Positions 1-7,163 of a stretch of 26,468 bases of DNA are shown here, one piece after another. Every line of letters starts with the position of its first letter. Position 1 is the stretch's first letter. This stretch comes from an uncultured Prevotellaceae bacterium (GTDB lineage Bacteria > Bacteroidota > Bacteroidia > Bacteroidales > Muribaculaceae). The notes below the pieces were generated by a model that saw nothing but the letters and a program-made list of their open reading frames with translations, was not told the DNA's origin and ran no database searches. The stretch is taken from positions 1 through 26,468 of the forward strand of contig CAMFSS010000006.1 of assembly GCA_945983195.1 (NCBI GenBank). Reading direction: 5' to 3'. The position numbers were made by a program, and so were the translations under genes.

Positions 1-1
1 A

Positions 2-58
2 AGTCTGGTGGTAATTGGTCCGCAGGGCGAAGTGAAACCCGGCTGCCAAGTGAAATAA
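2..58 (+). CDS. C-terminal end of an unidentified protein (cut by window start)
   Basis: Frame 2 is open from the window edge to a TAA at 56-58 and reads SLVVIGPQGEVKPGCQVK. The glycine/proline/lysine-rich ending looks like a natural C-terminus, and the stop lies 72 nt before the ATG of the next gene on the same strand. Too little is left to name a family. A periplasmic adaptor-like ending is possible but only a guess. Confidence 0.45.
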   Translation, partial: SLVVIGPQGEVKPGCQVK

Positions 59-63
59 GAATT

Positions 64-108
64 TTCGGAATAGTCGGACGGGTCGGACTTGTCAGACCGG
101 TCGGATAA
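64..108 (+). repeat. 9-nt tandem repeat, 4-5 units, consensus GTCRGACNG
   Basis: Consecutive 9-mers read TTCGGAATA (degenerate), GTCGGACGG, GTCGGACTT, GTCAGACCG and GTCGGATAA. The array begins 5 nt after the stop codon of the upstream gene. Three units of the same repeat follow dnaX at 11591-11617 in the same orientation relative to the preceding gene. The function is unknown. Confidence 0.75.
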
Positions 109-130
109 ATACTCCAAACATATAACCAAA

Positions 131-1030
131 ATGATATATCCTGCACCGCTAAAGAAAGGCGACAAGATAGCGATAATATCTCCGGCAAGCCACATCAGGC
201 ATGAATATGTCGATGCGGCTTGCCGCATTATTGCCCAGTGGGGCTATGAGCCTGTGGTGAGCAAGCATTGCAAGGGTGCTGTGGGCACTTATAGCGGCAC
301 AATTGAGGAGCGTCTTGCCGACCTCACCGCTGCTCTCACCGACACATCGGTGCGTGCCATTCTATGTAGTCGTGGAGGCTACGGTGTGGTGCATCTGCTC
401 GACCGCATCAATCCTGAATTAATCCGCAGCAACCCCAAGTGGGTGATAGGCTTCAGCGACATATCGGCTATGCATGCAGCCATGCATCGCTGCGGCATTG
501 CAAGCGTACACTCGCCCATGACCAAGCAATTTGCAGTGCGAGGTGCCGATGACGAGTGCGTTGCGGCACTGCGCGACATTCTCGAAGGGCATTTGCCCGT
601 TTTGTGGGTGCTGGGGCTCCCTTTCTTCCGACCGGGCACTGCCTCCGGCGAGCTGTTTGGGGGCAATCTTGCCGTGCTGTGCGGCTTGCAAGGCTCGGAG
701 TGGGATATTTTTGCACCCGACAAGATACTTTTCATTGAGGACGTGGGTGAAGCCGTGTATCGCGTGGAGCGAATGCTCTACAATCTGCGTCTGCGCGGCA
801 TTCTCGGGCAGCTAAGAGGCCTTATAGTGGGACGATTTACTGAATACGCCTGCCCCGACGGCAACGGCGACACGATGGAAACGATGGTGCGTCGCATGGT
901 GGAGCCATACGGCTATCCTGTAGCATTCGATTTCCCTGTGGGTCACATCGACCGCAACCTCCCCCTCGTAGAAGGCAGCACGGCAACCCTCACCGTCACC
1001 CCCACCACGACCACCCTCACACAAAAGTGA
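131..1030 (+). CDS. LD-carboxypeptidase, peptidase family S66
   Basis: Serine peptidase of the S66 (LdcA/MccF) family. Such enzymes remove the terminal D-alanine from tetrapeptide stems of peptidoglycan during cell-wall recycling, normally in the cytoplasm. The 299 aa match the usual length of about 300. Visible motifs are CSRGGYG (79-85), the nucleophile elbow GFSD with Ser109, FIEDVGE with Glu203, and FPVGH with His272, which together give the Ser-Glu-His triad. A TTG at 89 would add 14 residues, but those would only translate the 9-nt tandem repeat, so the ATG at 131 (IYPAPLKKGDKIAI...) is preferred. There is no signal peptide. An MccF-like immunity role cannot be excluded, but the setting next to lysS, gpsA and pgi favours a housekeeping role. 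Confidence 0.9.
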   Translation: MIYPAPLKKGDKIAIISPASHIRHEYVDAACRIIAQWGYEPVVSKHCKGAVGTYSGTIEERLADLTAALTDTSVRAILCSRGGYGVVHLLDRINPELIRSNPKWVIGFSDISAMHAAMHRCGIASVHSPMTKQFAVRGADDECVAALRDILEGHLPVLWVLGLPFFRPGTASGELFGGNLAVLCGLQGSEWDIFAPDKILFIEDVGEAVYRVERMLYNLRLRGILGQLRGLIVGRFTEYACPDGNGDTMETMVRRMVEPYGYPVAFDFPVGHIDRNLPLVEGSTATLTVTPTTTTLTQK

Positions 1031-1112
1031 ATAATGCAATCACTTTTCGCGATATTTGAAAGATAAGGCTTGATTTTGTGGGGCGTGAGTGGGAAATTTC
1101 GGGGATTATGTG

Positions 1113-1120
1113 TATCTTTG
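1113..1120 (+). promoter_or_regulatory. Bacteroidetes -7 element, probable lysS promoter
   Basis: TATCTTTG fits the TAnnTTTG -7 consensus and lies 31 nt before the lysS ATG. No good TTG/TTTG is seen 19-21 nt upstream, so the -33 half is weak. Confidence 0.45.
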
Positions 1121-1150
1121 TAGCCAAAATTTATATATATTGCCGAGAAT

Positions 1151-2899
1151 ATGAGCATTTTAGAATTAAGCGAACAAGAAATCGTAAGAAGAAACAGCCT
1201 CGCCGAGATGCGCAAGTTGGGCATTGACCCCTATCCTGCTGCTGAGTATGTGGTGACAGGCTACACCGATGAGATAAAGGAGAATTTCAAGGACGATGCT
1301 CCGGTGCGCCATGTGAGCATAGCCGGACGCATCATGAGCCGCCGCATCATGGGCAAGGCTTCATTTATGGAGCTGAAGGACTCGCGCGGCAGAATACAAG
1401 TTTACATAAGCCGCGATGACCTTTGCCCCGGTGAGGACAAAGACCAATATAACGTGCTTTTCAAGAAGCTGCTCGATATGGGTGACTTCGTGGGAGTGGA
1501 GGGATTCGTGTTCCGCACACAGATGGGCGAAATCACCGTTCACGCCGAGAAGCTCACTGTGCTCAGCAAGTCGCTTCGTCCGCTGCCTGTGGTGAAGATG
1601 AAGGACGGCGTAACATACGACGCATTCAGCGACCCGGAGCTGCGCTTCCGCCAACGCTATGTTGACCTCATCGTTAACGATGGCGTAAAAGAAACATTCC
1701 TTCAGCGTGCCACAGTGCTTCGCACACTGCGCCGTGTGCTCGACGATGCCGGCTACACTGAGGTAGAGACACCCACACTCCAGGCTATTGCCGGTGGAGC
1801 AAGCGCACGCCCATTCATCACCCACTTCAATGCTCTCGACATCGACATGTATATGCGCATTGCCACTGAGCTTTACCTGAAGCGACTCATCGTTGGCGGC
1901 TTTGAGGGTGTGTATGAAATAGGAAAGAACTTCCGCAACGAGGGTATGGACCGCAACCACAACCCTGAGTTCACTTGCATGGAGCTTTATGTGCAGTACA
2001 AGGACTACAACTGGATGATGAACTTCACCGAGAAGCTGCTCGAAACCATCTGCATTGCAGTGAACGGAAAGCCGGAGCGTGAAATCGACGGCAAGGTGAT
2101 CAGCTTCAAGGCACCCTACCGCCGTCTGCCAATCCTTGAAGCCATCAAGGAGAAAACCGGCTTCGACCTCAACGGCAAGACCGAGGAGGAGATTCGCAAG
2201 ATTGCCGTGGAGGACTTGAAGATGGAAACCATCGACGAGAGCTTCGGCAAGGGCAAGCTTATCGACGAGATTTTCGGCGAATTCTGTGAGGGTTCGTTCA
2301 TTCAGCCTACGTTTATCATCGACTATCCTGTGGAGATGAGTCCGCTTACCAAGATGCACCGCTCAAAGCCGGGATTGACAGAGCGTTTCGAGCTTATGGT
2401 GAACGGCAAGGAGCTTGCCAACGCCTACTCGGAGCTTAATGACCCGATTGACCAGAAAGAGCGTTTTGTGGAGCAGATGCGTCTTGCCGACAAGGGCGAT
2501 GATGAGGCTATGATTATCGACAATGACTTTATCCGCGCACTGGAGTACGGAATGCCTCCCACATCGGGCATCGGCATCGGCATCGACCGCCTCACAATGC
2601 TCATGACAGGCCAGACAACCATTCAGGAGGTGCTCCTCTTCCCGCAGATGCGCCCCGAGAAGGTGATTCCTCGCGACAAGGAGGAGAAATTCACTGCTGT
2701 TGGCGTACCTGCCGAGTGGGTTGCAGCCGTGCAGAAAGCCGGTTACCTCACTGTGGAGGCTATGGGCACTGCAAGTGCCGGAAAACTCCATCAGGAGCTT
2801 TGCGGACTCAACAAGAAATACAAACTTGAGCTGAAGAACCCCACCATCGACGAAGTGAAGGCATGGGTGGAGGCAGCAGCTCCAAAAACTGATGAATAA
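1151..2899 (+). CDS. lysS: Lysyl-tRNA synthetase, class II
   Basis: Charges tRNA-Lys with lysine in the cytoplasm. The order is an N-terminal helix, an OB-fold anticodon-binding domain at about 55-150, then a class II catalytic core. Motif 2 starts at FRNEG (261-265), and motif 3, GIGIGIDRL, lies at 473-481. The core ends near residue 502. A further 80 residues (from about VPAEWVAAVQKAGY) form a helical tail that is absent from the E. coli enzyme of about 505 aa. From memory, similar tails occur in other Bacteroidetes LysS. gpsA starts 29 nt downstream, so the two are probably cotranscribed. Confidence 0.97.
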   Translation: MSILELSEQEIVRRNSLAEMRKLGIDPYPAAEYVVTGYTDEIKENFKDDAPVRHVSIAGRIMSRRIMGKASFMELKDSRGRIQVYISRDDLCPGEDKDQYNVLFKKLLDMGDFVGVEGFVFRTQMGEITVHAEKLTVLSKSLRPLPVVKMKDGVTYDAFSDPELRFRQRYVDLIVNDGVKETFLQRATVLRTLRRVLDDAGYTEVETPTLQAIAGGASARPFITHFNALDIDMYMRIATELYLKRLIVGGFEGVYEIGKNFRNEGMDRNHNPEFTCMELYVQYKDYNWMMNFTEKLLETICIAVNGKPEREIDGKVISFKAPYRRLPILEAIKEKTGFDLNGKTEEEIRKIAVEDLKMETIDESFGKGKLIDEIFGEFCEGSFIQPTFIIDYPVEMSPLTKMHRSKPGLTERFELMVNGKELANAYSELNDPIDQKERFVEQMRLADKGDDEAMIIDNDFIRALEYGMPPTSGIGIGIDRLTMLMTGQTTIQEVLLFPQMRPEKVIPRDKEEKFTAVGVPAEWVAAVQKAGYLTVEAMGTASAGKLHQELCGLNKKYKLELKNPTIDEVKAWVEAAAPKTDE

Positions 2900-2928
2900 T
2901 CAAAATTCCAATTAGATAGAACGACATA

Positions 2929-3930
2929 ATGGCTTCTATATCAGGAACTATAGCAGTGATGGGTGGCGGTAGCTGGGCTACTGCCCTCGCCAAACTGCTG
3001 TTGGTGAACAATGAGCGAATACTCTGGTATATGCGCCGCGATGACCGCATTGCCGACTTTAAGCGGCTTCAGCACAATCCGGCGTATCTGTCGGACGTTC
3101 GTTTCGACACCGACCGCATCGACTTTTCGAGCGACATCAATGATGTGTGCCGATGTGCCGATGTGCTGCTGCTGGCTCTGCCGTCGCCCTACATAAAGAG
3201 CCATCTTGCAAAGCTTTCGGTAGACATAAGCACAAAATATGTGGTGAGTGCGGTGAAGGGCATCGTTCCCGACGAGAACCTCACTGTGGCTGAATATATG
3301 TGCCAATACTACAATGTTGACCCCAACCGCATGGTAGTGCTCAGTGGACCCTGCCATGCCGAAGAGGTTGCCCTCGACCGCCTAAGCTATCTCACGGTGG
3401 GAGCAACTGATGCCGCTCTGAGCGAAGCGTTTGCCAAGCGAATAGCCAGCCGTTCGCTCAAGACGATTGTTTCAGCCGACATGATAGGCATAGAATACGG
3501 TGCAGTGCTCAAGAATGTGTATGCTATCATGGCAGGCATTCTGCACGGCATGAAGAACGGCGACAATTTCCTTGCCGTGCTTGTCAGCTCGGCAATACGT
3601 GAAATGGAGCGGTGGGTTGATAGTGTGGCTCCAAATGTTGAGCGCAACATCTGCAACTCGGCATATCTTGGCGACCTGCTTGTAACCTCCTATTCACGCT
3701 TCAGCCGCAACCACAATTTCGGTGCGATGATAGGAAAGGGCTACTCGGTGAAGGCTGCCATGATGGAAATGGAGATGGTGACGGAAGGCTACTACGGCGC
3801 CAAGTGCATTCATGAAATCAACAAGGATAAGCATGTGCCGATTCCCATTGCCGATGCCGTATATTCCATTCTCTACGAGAAGGCTAAGCCGGCAGCGGTG
3901 ATTGAGGCACTCGCCGAGAAACTATCGTGA
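2929..3930 (+). CDS. gpsA: Glycerol-3-phosphate dehydrogenase [NAD(P)+]
   Basis: Reduces dihydroxyacetone phosphate to sn-glycerol-3-phosphate, the backbone precursor of phospholipids. The 333 aa are typical for the family. The Rossmann motif GGGSWATALA spans residues 12-21, the substrate-site segment SGPCHAEEVA follows, and the catalytic lysine is Lys195 in EYGAVLKNVYAI. The C-terminal helical domain is complete up to the TGA. It sits 29 nt after lysS and 89 nt before pgi, a gene order that I recall from Bacteroides as well. Confidence 0.96.
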   Translation: MASISGTIAVMGGGSWATALAKLLLVNNERILWYMRRDDRIADFKRLQHNPAYLSDVRFDTDRIDFSSDINDVCRCADVLLLALPSPYIKSHLAKLSVDISTKYVVSAVKGIVPDENLTVAEYMCQYYNVDPNRMVVLSGPCHAEEVALDRLSYLTVGATDAALSEAFAKRIASRSLKTIVSADMIGIEYGAVLKNVYAIMAGILHGMKNGDNFLAVLVSSAIREMERWVDSVAPNVERNICNSAYLGDLLVTSYSRFSRNHNFGAMIGKGYSVKAAMMEMEMVTEGYYGAKCIHEINKDKHVPIPIADAVYSILYEKAKPAAVIEALAEKLS

Positions 3931-4019
3931 CTCTGAATAGCGCACTTTTCAGGCGCGTGGCAGAGGAATAGCATTTATTGACAAATAATTAGTTTCACAA
4001 TATTCAAAACTTATTGAAG

Positions 4020-5354
4020 ATGAAAACATTAAAGATTGACAATTGCAATGTGGAGTGTGCAGTGTCGCAGGCCGACATCGCTGCACTCAAGGGCAAAGCT
4101 GCCGAGGCTATGGAGAAGCTTCACAAGGGTACAGGAGCCGGCAACGACTTCCTTGGCTGGCTTAATCTGCCGAGCAGTACCGACGAGGCCTTGATTGCCG
4201 ACATTGAGGCTGCTGCCAAGGCATTGCAAGGCTGTGAGTATGTAGTTGCTATCGGAATTGGCGGTAGCTACCTTGGTGCAAAAGCTGTGATTGAGGCACT
4301 CAGCGACTCTTTTGCCAGCTTCAAGGCAGCCAATGGTCCGCGTGTGCTCTTTGCCGGACAGAACATCGGTGAGGATTACCTCTATGAGCTTATGGAGCTG
4401 CTCAAGGGCAAGAAATTCGGTATTATCGTAATTTCTAAGTCGGGAACTACAACAGAGCCTGCAATCGCTTTCCGTATGCTCAAGGAGCTGCTAGAGGCTC
4501 AGGCAGGAAAGGCAGAGGCTTCGAAGCTGATTGTGGCTATCACCGATGCCAAGAAGGGTGCGCTGCGCAAGCGTGCTACTGACGACGGATACACGACAAT
4601 TGTAATTGCCGACAACGTAGGCGGCCGCTTCTCGGTGCTTACTCCCGTAGGCCTGCTGCCAATCGCTGCCGCAGGATTTGATATCCGCGCCCTGCTTGCA
4701 GGAGCAAAGGCTATGGAGGAGAAAACTGCCACTTCGGGTGACGACAACATCTCGGAAGTGTATGCAATGACCCGTAATGCCCTTTACAATGCCGGCAAGA
4801 AGATTGAAATACTTGTGAACTATAATCCCAAGCTCCACTACTTCGGAGAGTGGTGGAAACAGCTCTACGGCGAAAGCGAAGGCAAAGACGGAAAGGGTAT
4901 TTTCCCGGCAGCCGTCGACAACTCTACCGATCTCCACTCGATGGGACAGTGGATTCAAGATGGTGAGCGCACCATTTTCGAGACTGTAATTTCAGTGGAG
5001 GAGCAGAAATACACTTCGGTAATCCCAACTGATGATGCCAATCTCGACGGTCTGAACTACATTGCCGGAAAGCGTGTTGACGAGGTAAACAAGATGGCTG
5101 AACTCGGCACCTGCATAGCTCACGTCGACGGTAATGTGCCCAACATCAAGGTCACTCTGCCTGCACTCACAGAGTATCACCTCGGTGAGCTTATCTACTT
5201 CTTCGAGAAGGCTTGCGGAATCAGCGGCTATATCCTCGATGTGAACCCATTCAACCAGCCGGGAGTAGAGGCTTACAAGAAGAATATGTTTGCGCTGCTC
5301 AACAAGCCCGGTTACGAGGCTGAAAGCGCAGCAATTCAGGCACGCTTGAAATAA
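4020..5354 (+). CDS. pgi: Glucose-6-phosphate isomerase
   Basis: Interconverts glucose-6-phosphate and fructose-6-phosphate in glycolysis and gluconeogenesis. At 444 aa it belongs to the short bacterial type, like the Bacillus enzyme. The sugar-isomerase phosphate loop SKSGTTTEPA begins at residue 139, the signature DNVGGRFSVLTPVG follows, and the active-site segment GEWWKQLYGESEGK has Glu277. The ATG at 4020 is chosen over a TTG at 4014 that would add only two residues. It is transcribed with lysS and gpsA, or from a weak promoter in the 89-nt gap. A large palindromic element starts 27 nt after the stop and may end the transcript. Confidence 0.96.
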   Translation: MKTLKIDNCNVECAVSQADIAALKGKAAEAMEKLHKGTGAGNDFLGWLNLPSSTDEALIADIEAAAKALQGCEYVVAIGIGGSYLGAKAVIEALSDSFASFKAANGPRVLFAGQNIGEDYLYELMELLKGKKFGIIVISKSGTTTEPAIAFRMLKELLEAQAGKAEASKLIVAITDAKKGALRKRATDDGYTTIVIADNVGGRFSVLTPVGLLPIAAAGFDIRALLAGAKAMEEKTATSGDDNISEVYAMTRNALYNAGKKIEILVNYNPKLHYFGEWWKQLYGESEGKDGKGIFPAAVDNSTDLHSMGQWIQDGERTIFETVISVEEQKYTSVIPTDDANLDGLNYIAGKRVDEVNKMAELGTCIAHVDGNVPNIKVTLPALTEYHLGELIYFFEKACGISGYILDVNPFNQPGVEAYKKNMFALLNKPGYEAESAAIQARLK

Positions 5355-5380
5355 GACCACTCGCAGAGGGGCTTAAACCC

Positions 5381-5447
5381 AAATCAGTCATTAGACTGTT
5401 ATGCGCAAACATAGAAAAGTTATCATCATAACGCTAATGACCGATTT
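5381..5447. repeat. Palindromic intergenic element, copy A
   Basis: Arms 5381-5403 and 5427-5447 are inverted repeats, AAATCRGTCATTAG plus TTATG at the inner end, with one substitution and a small bulge. The loop holds a second hairpin, TATG-CGCAAA-CATA (5400-5413), which competes with the inner part of the long stem. The sequence is clearly related to 5838-5912. It lies between pgi and tRNA-Gln and may act as a terminator or processing site. Confidence 0.7.
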
Positions 5448-5482
5448 GGCTTCAAAAATCCCTCGTGAGAGGCTCGATAAAG

Positions 5483-5528
5483 GAACAGTGGTGTGTAACC
5501 TATACATTTTGGTTGCACGCCACTGTTC
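5483..5528. repeat. Long stem-loop, 18-bp stem and 10-nt loop
   Basis: 5483-5500 pairs with 5511-5528 over 18 positions around the loop TATACATTTT. Sixteen pairs are Watson-Crick. The two others read as G-U pairs if the + strand is transcribed, which favours selection on an RNA. No T-run follows, so it is not a classic terminator. The surrounding 5365-5637 stretch has no convincing gene. A second small hairpin there is ACCTTCAC/GTGAAGGT at 5569-5576 and 5595-5602. Confidence 0.65.
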
Positions 5529-5637
5529 ATATCGTCGACTGTGGAAACCAATTCGCTCCTCAGGGCGCACCTTCACCGGCATGGTGATGATTCAGTGAAG
5601 GTTTTATGAACGGAAAAATCAGAAAATTGGGTGAAAA

Positions 5638-5669
5638 TTTGGATAATTCGGGTAATTGTCATACCTTTG
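5638..5669 (+). promoter_or_regulatory. Promoter of tRNA-Gln
   Basis: TTTG at 5638-5641, 20 nt, then TACCTTTG at 5662-5669. This is a textbook Bacteroidetes -33/-7 pair and predicts a start about 30 nt before the mature tRNA. Confidence 0.75.
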
Positions 5670-5707
5670 CAGGCGCAAATGAGACGAAGAGTCGCATTTG
5701 AGAAGAT

Positions 5708-5778
5708 TGGACTATGGTGTAATGGTAGCACAACAGGTTTTGGTTCTGTTTGTCCAAGTTCGAATCTTGGTAGTCCAA
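5708..5778 (+). tRNA. tRNA-Gln (anticodon TTG)
   Basis: A complete 71-nt cloverleaf can be folded by eye. The acceptor arms are TGGACTA and TAGTCCA with discriminator A at 5778. The anticodon stem is ACAGG/TCTGT around loop TTTTGGT, giving anticodon TTG. The T arm is CCAAG-TTCGAAT-CTTGG. CCA is not encoded. It has its own promoter upstream and a 15-bp hairpin directly downstream, so it is a single-gene unit. Confidence 0.95.
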
Positions 5779-5781
5779 CGT

Positions 5782-5817
5782 AAGCAAGGAGCTTTGATTT
5801 CTCAAAGCTCCTTGCTT
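5782..5817 (+). terminator. Hairpin after tRNA-Gln, probable terminator
   Basis: AAGCAAGGAGCTTTG at 5782-5796 pairs perfectly over 15 bp with 5803-5817 around a 6-nt loop, starting 4 nt after the tRNA. There is no clear T-run, so it may act as a processing or stability hairpin rather than a strict intrinsic terminator. Confidence 0.6.
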
Positions 5818-5837
5818 GCATTATGGAGGCTCTTTGA

Positions 5838-5912
5838 CCCCATCGGTCGTTGGGCGTTTATGCGCAAACATAAAGGCGTTATCAACGGCAAAGCCAATGA
5901 CCGATTGTGGGG
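5838..5912. repeat. Palindromic intergenic element, copy B
   Basis: Arms CCCCATCGGTCGTTGG (5838-5853) and 5894-5912 are inverted repeats with a 3-nt bulge. The inner hairpin is TTTATG-CGCAAA-CATAAA (5857-5874). The core TTATGCGCAAACATA, the following GTTATCA and the arm AATGACCGATT are shared with copy A at 5381-5447. It ends 2 nt before the stop codon of the minus-strand GntR gene, where it could terminate transcription from both sides. Confidence 0.7.
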
Positions 5913-5913
5913 G

Positions 5914-6288
5914 TTATTTTTTCAGTTCGTTTAGGTGGCGGCGGTAGGCGGTTAGCAGTTCTTGTTCGGAGATGTCGAGCAGCACAGCCTGCCGCATGAA
6001 TGGGTCAAGCTCTTCGGATAGGAATACTTCGCGACGCATTCTCTTGATTGCCTCTACAGCGTTGTCGGCGACGAAAAGGCCTACACCGCGGCGGTTGAGC
6101 AGCACGCCCTGCTGCTGGAGGTAGTCGAAAGAGCGTGCCACGGTGTTGGCACTCACCTCAATCATCTGTGCGTATTCGCGCACCGACGGTATGCGTCCAG
6201 CCTCGGTGTAGGTGCCGAGGATAATGTCCTCGCACACGCGGTCGGCGATTTGCAGATATATTGCTTTATTTTCATTAAACTTTATCAT
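5914..6288 (-). CDS. GntR-family transcriptional regulator, YtrA-like
   Basis: Only 124 aa. A GntR winged helix-turn-helix occupies about residues 10-75 (AGRIPSVREYAQ, SANTVARSFDYLQ, GVLLNRRGVGLFV), followed by a short helical tail for dimerisation instead of a ligand-binding domain. This is the YtrA subfamily, usually encoded with ABC transporters and often repressing its own operon. It is the last gene after the ABC ATPase and permease. Its ATG lies inside the end of a 22-codon ORF (6275-6343), which suggests translational coupling. The likely operator is at 8173-8196. The ligand or stress signal is unknown. Confidence 0.88.
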   Translation of the reverse strand: MIKFNENKAIYLQIADRVCEDIILGTYTEAGRIPSVREYAQMIEVSANTVARSFDYLQQQGVLLNRRGVGLFVADNAVEAIKRMRREVFLSEELDPFMRQAVLLDISEQELLTAYRRHLNELKK

Positions 6289-6343
6289 AGACCAATGCTG
6301 TTATTATCGACACAAATGCCGTGATTAACAATGCTATTACCAT
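6275..6343 (-). CDS. Putative 22-aa transmembrane micropeptide
   Basis: An ATG 3 nt after the permease stop opens a 22-codon frame, starting MVIALLITAFVSIITAL and ending VYDKV. The stop overlaps the first codons of the GntR gene by 14 nt. About 17 consecutive residues are hydrophobic or small and the tail carries charges, as in single-span membrane peptides. The tight stop-start spacing on both sides fits an operon gene. A competing frame in the same space (MSDGNSIVNHG..., 22 codons) is polar and less convincing. No homology evidence is available here. Confidence 0.4.
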   Translation of the reverse strand: MVIALLITAFVSIITALVYDKV

Positions 6344-6346
6344 CAC

Positions 6347-7156
6347 TCATTTTTTATTGATTATGCGACCTACGACATCGGCACGTGTAAAGATGTAGTA
6401 GGCAAGGCACCAGTTGATTACCCCGAGTGTGCCGGTGATTACATCGGCTGAGGTCTTGAGGCTAATGAAGAAGTCGGAGTTGATGCTCAGAAGGACAGCC
6501 GATGACATAAGCACGAAGTACACAGCCAGAACGGCAACAATGGTTTTTATCAACGCCTTGTTGTGCCAAATGCAACTGCCAAGCACGAAAACAGAGTTGA
6601 AGAAGAATATTCCGAGCAGGAATCCGCTGAGTTTCACATCGTTGACTATCATAGATGGAATGGTCATGAGCTGCACATAGTCGCGGCAGGGAGTGTTTAC
6701 AACGTAGCTTAAAGTGATGTAGCGAATCACGTCGTATACTTCGATCACAAGGAATGTGAGCAGCGGCATAATCACAGTCACCAGAATAGCCCCGAAGATG
6801 AATTTCTCTTGCTGTGAGGCAGGAGCCATGATGCGCGAGATGCGCTTAGCCTTGTTCTCCATGTTCCATGCAGCGAGTGAGCCATAGAGCACCACAGCAA
6901 ACACAAACCACAGCCGCACCCAGTTGCGTTCAAGCACGCCGTTGGCGAGGGAGAATGTCAGAGGGTCGCACTGCAATGAGGCTGCGCGTGCCCACTCCGA
7001 TGTGTAGACACCAAAGCACATAGCCAGGCCTGTGAAGGTGATTGCTCCGAGAAGTGTGCCTAATTGCAGCAATAGATGGCGGCGGTTCTCAGTAAATTCG
7101 CGTTTTGCAAAAGCCACGAAGCGTGGCAGCGAGAAAATATCATTTGAAGTTTTCAT
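6347..7156 (-). CDS. ABC transporter membrane subunit
   Basis: 269 aa with about six membrane segments, at roughly 28-49, 80-97, 119-142, 178-197, 203-224 and 240-258, and little else. It follows the ABC ATPase gene by 7 nt and is therefore its membrane partner. I do not recognise a specific family. The layout is that of an ABC-2-like export permease. With a YtrA-type regulator, a role in envelope stress or export of toxic compounds is plausible but inferred only from context. Confidence 0.8.
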   Translation of the reverse strand: MKTSNDIFSLPRFVAFAKREFTENRRHLLLQLGTLLGAITFTGLAMCFGVYTSEWARAASLQCDPLTFSLANGVLERNWVRLWFVFAVVLYGSLAAWNMENKAKRISRIMAPASQQEKFIFGAILVTVIMPLLTFLVIEVYDVIRYITLSYVVNTPCRDYVQLMTIPSMIVNDVKLSGFLLGIFFFNSVFVLGSCIWHNKALIKTIVAVLAVYFVLMSSAVLLSINSDFFISLKTSADVITGTLGVINWCLAYYIFTRADVVGRIINKK

Positions 7157-7163
7157 AATCGGG

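Noticed and set aside
89..130. TTG start of the LD-carboxypeptidase at 89
   Set aside because: The 14 extra residues are the translation of the 9-nt tandem repeat, and the ATG at 131 matches the family start.
5452..5464. TCAAAAATCCCTC shared with 8269-8281 near repeat unit 1
   Set aside because: A 13-nt exact match is expected several times by chance in a window of this size, and the flanks differ.
5401..5598. 65-aa ORF on the + strand between pgi and tRNA-Gln
   Set aside because: It runs through the palindromic element and the 18-bp hairpin, has no ribosome site or recognisable pattern, and its composition is that of translated structured DNA.
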